The notes beneath the pieces were generated by a model that was not told the DNA's origin, did not search any database, and saw nothing but the letters and a program-made list of their open reading frames with translations. Below, piece after piece: positions 58,576 to 64,000 of a stretch of DNA of 64,000 bases (its first letter is position 1; each line of letters opens with the position of its first letter). Source of the stretch: Marinobacter arenosus. Its GTDB lineage: Bacteria > Pseudomonadota > Gammaproteobacteria > Pseudomonadales > Oleiphilaceae. The stretch covers positions 1-64,000 of the forward strand of contig NZ_JAHVAO010000003.1 of assembly GCF_019264345.1 (NCBI RefSeq), read 5' to 3'. The position numbers were made by a program, and so were the translations under genes.

Positions 58576-60608
58576 GCGCTGGCCTCCGTTCCTTCGACCC
58601 GGTACTGCTCCAGGAATTGCGCCTCAAACCAATCGAAGAACCGGTCTCTATCAGCCTCACGCTCACTGGACAGTTTGATCAATTTGCTCTCGCGTATCTG
58701 TTGAAGAAGCGTTTCGATAAACTCCAACTGCTCTGTGACATAGGGGCGACCTGCAAATTCGGCTGATCGATAGATTTCCTTGGCACTGAGTAATAAAAGA
58801 TACGCACTGACCGGATGGAGCGGCTGATCACTCTCCTCAGCGGGTTCGAGTACAGCCGCAGCTCGGCCTACTAATGTTGGTAGGCTATCCACGCCAGTGC
58901 CGGTGAGGTAGTAATCCTGCTTCTTAGTTGTGGATTGCTCATTGCTGAGGTCACGTCGCAACATGCGAAATGCGTGGAACAATTCGGCATACTCGGAGAA
59001 GAATTCATTCTCCAGAGGTGCCTCCTCGATCAGGCTGGTTTCCCCTCGCTCGCCGAGTTCAAAAAGCCGTTTGACCCTTGCGTCGGTCAGCAGCAGCTGA
59101 CGGCGCTCCGGAGACATCCCGGCATAAATCGCCAGGATCTGTTGAGGAGACAGTGTGGCAAGCTCAGGTTGCGGTTTGTGCGACCAGTGCGTTTGCTGAA
59201 GTAAAACACGGTGCGGGGCGATTAATTCATCGGAATCACAAACTCGTCCAGACACGAGGATCAGCGAGCCGTTGGCTAGCGCCTTCTCCAAAGCTTGAGT
59301 ATCGCCAGTGTAGTCGCTCAAACAGTTGCCAAGAGGCCAGCCCTTCACTGCCGTGCCATCTACCCCGTCAGGGCCGATTAAATCAATTTCGATCGGGCTT
59401 TCAGAGTCCACTCGTCCGCTCAGGGTTTTGGTCAGCCAATCAAACGTGAGGGAGATCTGAGGCATGCTGCCCCGAGCTTCGTGGTCCAATTCGCCAGGTG
59501 CCAAGTCAAGCGATCTTTGGCTAACTTCCGGCAGGTCTTCGGAGATAGTTTTCAACAACGACTCCGGATCTGTAGCTACTAGAAAACCGGCTTCGACATT
59601 CTCATTGAGCGCTTTGTACGTGAAATTCACTGACCCAACAAAGGTAAGAGCCCGATTAGCGCCAATGAAATTGAAAATCTTAGCGTGCAGTTCTCGATGA
59701 GGCTCTTTTCCTACTCCCAATGGGTCCGATGTTGTTTTCACCCAATCAGCCCAGGAGACGTTCTCCAAACTATCAATGTGAGTTAAATAATCGAGGTTAC
59801 AGAGCGCTTCTTGCTTATCATCGCGCGGCAACAATAGGCGCATATTACCGACGCCCAGATTCTGAAATGCCTCATGCAGATTACTCTTAGAGTCGTCGGC
59901 GAAAAATGGCGAGATAATCTCCAGTTCAACGGGCTTTTTAAGCTGGCTGGTCTCTGCCGATAGAAAATCCAGAAACCGCGTTGTACTGGACAATCCGAAG
60001 TAGTGGACTGGTGCTGCTGCAGGATCTGCTACGCACTTACCCAAAAATCTCTGAATTTCAAAAACAGCGCCGTTCTTCGACTGGACTATCCGCTTCTTTT
60101 GCAGGTAGTCCAGATCCCGTTTCAGTACCCGCAGAAACTCCCCGTCACCACCGCGTAGGCCAATTTCCTCCCAGTGCTGGCATTCAATGTTATCCCACCA
60201 ACCAGCCTTCGTGAGGTTATTGGAGCCGGCGGATATCAGTAAGGAGTCACTTTCCCCAACGCCGTTACCTACAAGCAGAAACGATAGCTTCGGGTGGAAA
60301 GCACGATTTCCTTCAGAAACACCGTGACAGCCGTATTCCATTCCAGGTGAGCTTTCACCCTGAATACGGAAAATGTTCTGATCGTAAAAGACATCAATCG
60401 GCAGTTCGGCTTCCCTAAGGGATTCTCGCACCTGGAACTGCTTCACCCGCTCATCAATCGAGAACGAGCTGTTTTCTGGTAATAGAAGAGGAACAACTTC
60501 CAGCTCAAAAAATGCGGGATCGAAGGTGTAGGTGGTAAAGACAGCGGCTTTAACCGGGCGCCCTCCCAGACGTTCTTCAAGGTATTGGGATATCTGCGCA
60601 TTATCCAT
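58572..60608 (-). CDS. Phospholipase D-like (HKD) nuclease
   Basis: A 678-residue PLD-superfamily protein with two HKD-like half motifs: HPK (105-107) with GSNNLT (128-133), and HAK (308-310) with GSVNFT (325-330). Both sites keep the catalytic histidine and lysine, so a single chain could form one active site. Family members in defence loci (for example DrmC) are presumed nucleases. The start is ATG 60608 with GGAGG 6 nt upstream; the open frame extends to 60677. It overlaps the upstream unknown gene by 8 nt and the SNF2 gene by 4 nt, which makes a coupled three-gene block. Confidence 0.87.
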   Translation of the reverse strand: MDNAQISQYLEERLGGRPVKAAVFTTYTFDPAFFELEVVPLLLPENSSFSIDERVKQFQVRESLREAELPIDVFYDQNIFRIQGESSPGMEYGCHGVSEGNRAFHPKLSFLLVGNGVGESDSLLISAGSNNLTKAGWWDNIECQHWEEIGLRGGDGEFLRVLKRDLDYLQKKRIVQSKNGAVFEIQRFLGKCVADPAAAPVHYFGLSSTTRFLDFLSAETSQLKKPVELEIISPFFADDSKSNLHEAFQNLGVGNMRLLLPRDDKQEALCNLDYLTHIDSLENVSWADWVKTTSDPLGVGKEPHRELHAKIFNFIGANRALTFVGSVNFTYKALNENVEAGFLVATDPESLLKTISEDLPEVSQRSLDLAPGELDHEARGSMPQISLTFDWLTKTLSGRVDSESPIEIDLIGPDGVDGTAVKGWPLGNCLSDYTGDTQALEKALANGSLILVSGRVCDSDELIAPHRVLLQQTHWSHKPQPELATLSPQQILAIYAGMSPERRQLLLTDARVKRLFELGERGETSLIEEAPLENEFFSEYAELFHAFRMLRRDLSNEQSTTKKQDYYLTGTGVDSLPTLVGRAAAVLEPAEESDQPLHPVSAYLLLLSAKEIYRSAEFAGRPYVTEQLEFIETLLQQIRESKLIKLSSEREADRDRFFDWFEAQFLEQYRVEGTEASA

Positions 60609-61821
60609 TACGCTCCTCCAGATTCGCTTTGGCAATGCGAAAATAGGAGCCCAGAAAGTAATCGTAATCCCAGTCATCCAGGAGAGCTTCCCTGGACCGA
60701 AGAACCGCCGTTTCAGACTTTACTTTCACATTTAGCGTGTCGCCGTCACAGGTTACCCATGGAGCACCACCCCTCGCTTTCATCACGTCCGCATTTAACT
60801 TGGCGACGGCCTTCACCGCTCCCCAATGGTTGCCAGTTCTAAGATTATCGTTAATTTCGCAAAGCGCATCCCTGCGTGTCATCCCTTGGGGCAGTGTCTC
60901 TGGCAGGTGATCATACTGATACGCTTGTCTGTCGAGCTGTTCTACGACTGAAGAAACCGGTCGATGGTCCTGTGTGAGCAGGTAATAGAACACGTTGTTG
61001 GCAGCGACCAGTACACGCTCTACTCGCTGGATTTCATCAAGAGCCTTCTGCAGCTCAGGTGACGCAACGCTTTGGACCTCATTTATCTTCCCGGCAAACT
61101 CACCGGTTAGCCTGCCAGCCCTCACAAGTTTCTCGGTCGCGGATAAAAGGTCTACTTGAACCGAGGCATTCTGATTCTGGCGACCGCGAAGCAGTATATG
61201 AGTGAGCCTTTGTCGGACAACGTCCTTATGAGTGGCCTGCCAAAATTCGGGAGCCAAGCGCTCACATTCATCTCTTGAGAGATGTCCATCGACTTTGAAC
61301 AGCTGAAAGAATTCATTGGCGTTCAGATCCCTCGCGATTGTTTCAGCAAGCGTCTTCCCTTCAGCTGTAAGCTTCCGATCGCTCCCTTCTGCAAGCCCTG
61401 AATCTTTCAAGGCCGAACTGTACAGGCCCCACAATCCATAGCTTGCCTGATTGCTCAGAATCTGCGCTTTCAAGCTAATAGCTAACGACTCCGCCTGAGC
61501 AGTCATATTTTTGTGGACGCGGGTAATACCCATGATTTCTTTGCTACCGGCCTGGTGCCGGAGGTAGGCGGCAAGCTGCTCGTAGCGGAGGAACGTCTCC
61601 CTAATGAGCCGCTCGCGACTGTCTTTGTCGGCATTCCCATGGATCTGGTGTGCCCAATAAAAGCCGAGCAGCGCAACGGTGAAGTTTTCGACGGAACTGG
61701 TGATGGTGGTCAGGTTGCCAACCACCTTTCGGCCGAAATGGGTCCATACCAGCTCGAAACCCAGTGGGTCACGTGAACCTTTGGGTTTGGCCCGGTCATC
61801 AAGGAGTGAAAGAAAAGGCAT
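60601..61821 (-). CDS. Unrecognised operon partner of the PLD/SNF2 genes
   Basis: A 406-residue soluble, mainly helical protein with no family I can name (MPFLSLLDDRAKPKGSRDPL at the N-terminus). It has no catalytic motif, signal peptide or membrane segment. It overlaps the PLD gene by 8 nt, so the products probably act together. It may be the targeting or assembly subunit of the helicase-nuclease; this is inference from coupling. It is preceded by a broken metallopeptidase-like gene. Confidence 0.8.
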   Translation of the reverse strand: MPFLSLLDDRAKPKGSRDPLGFELVWTHFGRKVVGNLTTITSSVENFTVALLGFYWAHQIHGNADKDSRERLIRETFLRYEQLAAYLRHQAGSKEIMGITRVHKNMTAQAESLAISLKAQILSNQASYGLWGLYSSALKDSGLAEGSDRKLTAEGKTLAETIARDLNANEFFQLFKVDGHLSRDECERLAPEFWQATHKDVVRQRLTHILLRGRQNQNASVQVDLLSATEKLVRAGRLTGEFAGKINEVQSVASPELQKALDEIQRVERVLVAANNVFYYLLTQDHRPVSSVVEQLDRQAYQYDHLPETLPQGMTRRDALCEINDNLRTGNHWGAVKAVAKLNADVMKARGGAPWVTCDGDTLNVKVKSETAVLRSREALLDDWDYDYFLGSYFRIAKANLEERNG

Positions 61822-61867
61822 AACGTTTCAGATCCATCTGCTTATTATTCTGGGACCCCGTTTTTCA

Positions 61868-62354
61868 TCAGAGGGTCGCGACTACTTTCTTCTCCACGTC
61901 GAAGGGGGCTACGCCCTTTTCGAACGTTTTCTGCAGACCATACGCCATCCCCTCAAGCGGTGCCTGGTCGCCGTAGCCAAACCTTTGTATTTCTTCCATA
62001 TAGCGCTGAATAAAGTTTCGCGCGCCGAGCGTTCGCCATTGATTGGATGACGTACACAAGTTCATGAAAGTGGATGCCTACATCTCTGGCTGCATCCGGA
62101 ACAAGGTAGTAAGTGTCTTTGTAGGTGATACCACCGAGCTGGTCCTGAATATCAATAAAGTCACCCAGCCCTGCTTCTCTGAGCTCCGGCATTTTCGGCA
62201 TGGGGAGAGCCTTTACGATCACGAAATAGGATGAGCGGAGAAGCTCCGGGCTATAGAAACCGTCAAACTGATGCTGCAAAACTGTGCAGGATTGGCGATA
62301 CGGCTTGTGCGCTTCGTTTACCTCATCAATCCATGATTTCACGAGCTCAATCAT
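61868..62354 (-). pseudogene. Frameshifted HExxH metallopeptidase-like protein
   Basis: Two overlapping frames together describe one protein of about 160 residues. The N-terminal frame (starting 62354) runs through LGGITYKDTYYLVPDAAR and FHELVYVIQ; the second frame continues with WRTLGARNFIQRYMEEIQRFGYG and PLEGMAYGLQKTF. The join sits at a tandem CAATCAAT (62038-62045); removing one CAAT restores HELVYVIQWRTLG. The zinc motif is HELVY, where HELVH would be expected (codon TAC at 62052-62054 instead of CAC). A third-ligand glutamate lies in PLEGMA. It is the first gene of the minus-strand run, 46 nt before the 406-residue gene. Confidence 0.8.
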
Positions 62355-62614
62355 GTGCCCTCCTTAAGCGCTGAACCATTCATTTCATTCAGAAACTGCA
62401 CCAAAATCTGCCGAAAAATAGTTAGCCTGCAAACGCTGGTCGACCCTTCAATACTGCTTGAACTAATGAAGTTTTCCAATAGACCCAGATAATCCCTTTG
62501 CCGGTGCGAACCAGGAGAGTCAGGTTTGATGCGTGTTCCTGACGGCCGTGCTTTACTATCTCGTGTTGACTGACAAAAAAGACGGCAGGCACTTTAGTCA
62601 GGTGGAAAATTCCG

Positions 62615-62833
62615 ATGACAAACCAGAAGACTGAGATTGAAAATTTGCTTGGCCAAGTGAAATCCGCTGCGCTGGAGCTTTTTGAGGGAGACCAGCAGAT
62701 GGCTGAGAGTTGGCTTTCGAGTCCACTGCCGATTATCGGTAACGAAACTCCTTACCACTACATGGACTCTCCTGAACGGGCGAGGCAACTACTCGCCATC
62801 ATCAATCGATTCGAGCACGGTGTTTGGACGTAG
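62615..62833 (+). CDS. MbcA/ParS/Xre-type toxin-binding domain protein (DUF2384), orphan
   Basis: A 72-residue protein consisting almost only of the C-terminal DUF2384 domain of Xre/MbcA/ParS antitoxins: ALELFEGDQQMAESWLSSPLP, then SPERARQLLAIINRFEHGVW. The usual N-terminal HTH is missing, and no RES-domain toxin follows, so it is an orphan or a remnant. ATG 62615 has AGGTGG upstream. It is transcribed away from the minus-strand run, sharing the 260-nt divergent region. Confidence 0.8.
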   Translation: MTNQKTEIENLLGQVKSAALELFEGDQQMAESWLSSPLPIIGNETPYHYMDSPERARQLLAIINRFEHGVWT

Positions 62834-63791
62834 AGATTTTCGTTCACCTGCTTCCCTGCATGCACCAAGCTGATCGCTGTCAAACTCTCCCCAGTTGCAC
62901 CGTAGTGTCCTCCAAGTCGCCCTGCAGTGGACTTAACTGGCAGATGTACTCGCTGCTACACACGGGTAGCGCCCCAAAAGTCCACTTAGAGTCCACTTAG
63001 AGGCCATTAACCAATTCAAGAGTCTATCCGCAAACCACTTAATGCCGCGTGGTGGCGAAGATCGTGTTCGTCTTATTGCCAGAATTCCGCGTTTACCCGA
63101 GTAGACAAGCCCATTTTCGCTTCTGATAATGAAGGCTCAATCCGGGTGGAGACACTCGGCGAGGTAGCTGGCCTCGTTAAATCTCAAACAGCACACGCCT
63201 TACCGTCGATTCTCGACTGGTATCCTTCAATACTCAAAATGCTCAAATGCAGCACCCTAGCGAACTCAGGGTTCGCTCATCCAACAGCCCCTTTTTGGGC
63301 CCCTCATCTCTGCAAGCGAATTCCGAACGTTAGAGAGATGCACTGACCTGGAACTGGGAACCGAGTATTTCCAATGCCTCCAAGCCGATCCTCGGACTAG
63401 AACTGGTCGAAAACCCTGACTAAAACCAGATTCGTGCGGATTCGCTCCCCCGGTGCGTCACCACCGGTATGCTCGATTCGATCTGTTCAAGCTCAAGCCT
63501 AATTCATGTTTAGGCACCCATCTTTTGCAACGTCTCGCTGACTGCCTGACGACTCCGGTACCCCAACGAACGGCATTCGCTGATTCGTCCACCACGGTTC
63601 GCAATTGACATAACTGTGCCTGCAGCGGCACGAACAACACCCCACGATCAGAGGAGAATTCCAATGGTTTTGTATCTGACTGCGGCAATGGGGCAGAGGT
63701 GTTAGCGAGGTGGCCAGGCTCTGGAAGTCGCAGGGTTGGCCTCGCATTAGCTGCATTCGATTTCAACTCTTCAGCCACAGGGAATTTGCAT
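62834..63791. other. Gene-poor stretch before the integrase
   Basis: About 960 nt with only short open frames, none of which look like protein. It contains a perfect 11-bp tandem repeat and fragments of unclear origin. The 124-codon minus frame at 63458-63832 overlaps the integrase start and has no family features. I see no copy of the tRNA-Arg 3' end here. Confidence 0.5.
62979..63000. repeat. Tandem 11-bp repeat (AGTCCACTTAG x2)
   Basis: Two perfect adjacent copies of AGTCCACTTAG. An inverted partial copy (AGTGGACTT) lies 43-53 nt upstream at about 62926-62934. The layout could be a recombinase or regulator binding array near the integrase gene, but two copies are little evidence. Confidence 0.5.
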
Positions 63792-64000
63792 ATGAAACGA
63801 AGACAGAGGGCCCAGCGCGGCAAACAGCGCAATTTTGGCTATGGCAAGCAAATGCTATATGCCTTCAGCATGGCTTTAAACGCACTCTTTGGGCAGCGCG
63901 ATCATTACGGGACCCGCAGAACCCATAAGATTCGAGTCAGGATCTTCTCCGAATTCTGCCGGGAGCATGGTGTTCGGGATGCTCGAAACATCGATCTGGA
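63792..64000 (+). CDS. Integrase-domain protein (N-terminal part, runs off the window)
   Basis: An open frame from ATG 63792 to the window end (69 full codons, no stop). The basic start (MKRRQRAQRGKQ), FGYGKQM, HYGTRRTHKIRVRIFSEFCREHG and VRDARNIDL fit the N-terminal SAM-like domain of the integrase-domain proteins found in proteobacterial integrative elements. The catalytic tyrosine recombinase domain would lie beyond 64000. The ribosome site is weak (AGGGA, 10 nt upstream). If it belongs to this island it is far from the tRNA end, so it could also be a second element. Confidence 0.65.
   Translation, partial: MKRRQRAQRGKQRNFGYGKQMLYAFSMALNALFGQRDHYGTRRTHKIRVRIFSEFCREHGVRDARNIDL

Noticed and set aside
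46247..62354. Complete DISARM system
   Set aside because: SNF2, PLD and methylase parts are present but no DrmB/DUF1998 or DrmA could be found in any frame I read.
63458..63832. 124-codon minus-strand ORF near the right edge
   Set aside because: Overlaps the integrase start, has no recognisable family and no ribosome site.

Overview
The window looks like a chromosomal segment of a marine gammaproteobacterium, most likely Marinobacter. The strongest marker is a 661-residue two-domain fatty acyl-CoA reductase at 33954-35939 of the type known from Marinobacter wax-ester synthesis. Two Pseudomonas-like gene blocks point the same way: mtnA / MTA deaminase / ubiG / mupP / yciK, and motY / pyrC / rnt.

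Left part (1-40849) is ordinary, GC-rich core genome. It opens with three tandem sigma70 promoters and a boxA on the minus strand, which must feed an rRNA operon lying left of the window. Then come purT, a DUF1289 protein, a gamma-class carbonic anhydrase family protein, two Nudix hydrolases, a NIF3/CutA-like protein, purL, mltF, recX, a DUF349 coiled-coil protein, a ComFB-like protein, a thiolase/multifunctional beta-oxidation pair, prc, an HTH protein, mtnA and the divergent mtaD-ubiG-mupP-yciK-glutaredoxin-yaaA run, a DUF2788 membrane protein, rdgC, a PatZ-like ligase/acetyltransferase facing a histone-deacetylase-family gene, motY, pyrC, rnt, the fatty acyl-CoA reductase, an M16 protease and two glycosyltransferases (TIGR04282/TIGR04283).

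At 40936 a tRNA-Arg(CCT) marks the switch to a more AT-rich accessory island that runs to the right edge. First come three plus-strand genes (two unrecognised, one GIY-YIG-like). Then a long minus-strand run spans about 19 kb. In transcription order it holds a broken HExxH-type protein, an unknown 406-residue protein, a PLD-like nuclease, an SNF2-type helicase, a KAP-like P-loop NTPase, a type III-like adenine methyltransferase and restriction helicase, an unknown 354-residue protein and a reverse transcriptase. Several junctions overlap by 4-8 nt, so at least blocks of it are co-translated. After it come an orphan MbcA/ParS/Xre toxin-binding-domain protein and, at the very edge, the start of an integrase-like gene reading off the window.

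The composite anti-phage locus is the most interesting part. It shares part lists with DISARM (SNF2 helicase, PLD protein, adenine methylase) and with type III restriction-modification, but I find no DrmA/DrmB. It also carries a KAP NTPase and a two-gene reverse-transcriptase module. Its defence role is inference from gene content and position at a tRNA, not from any measurement.
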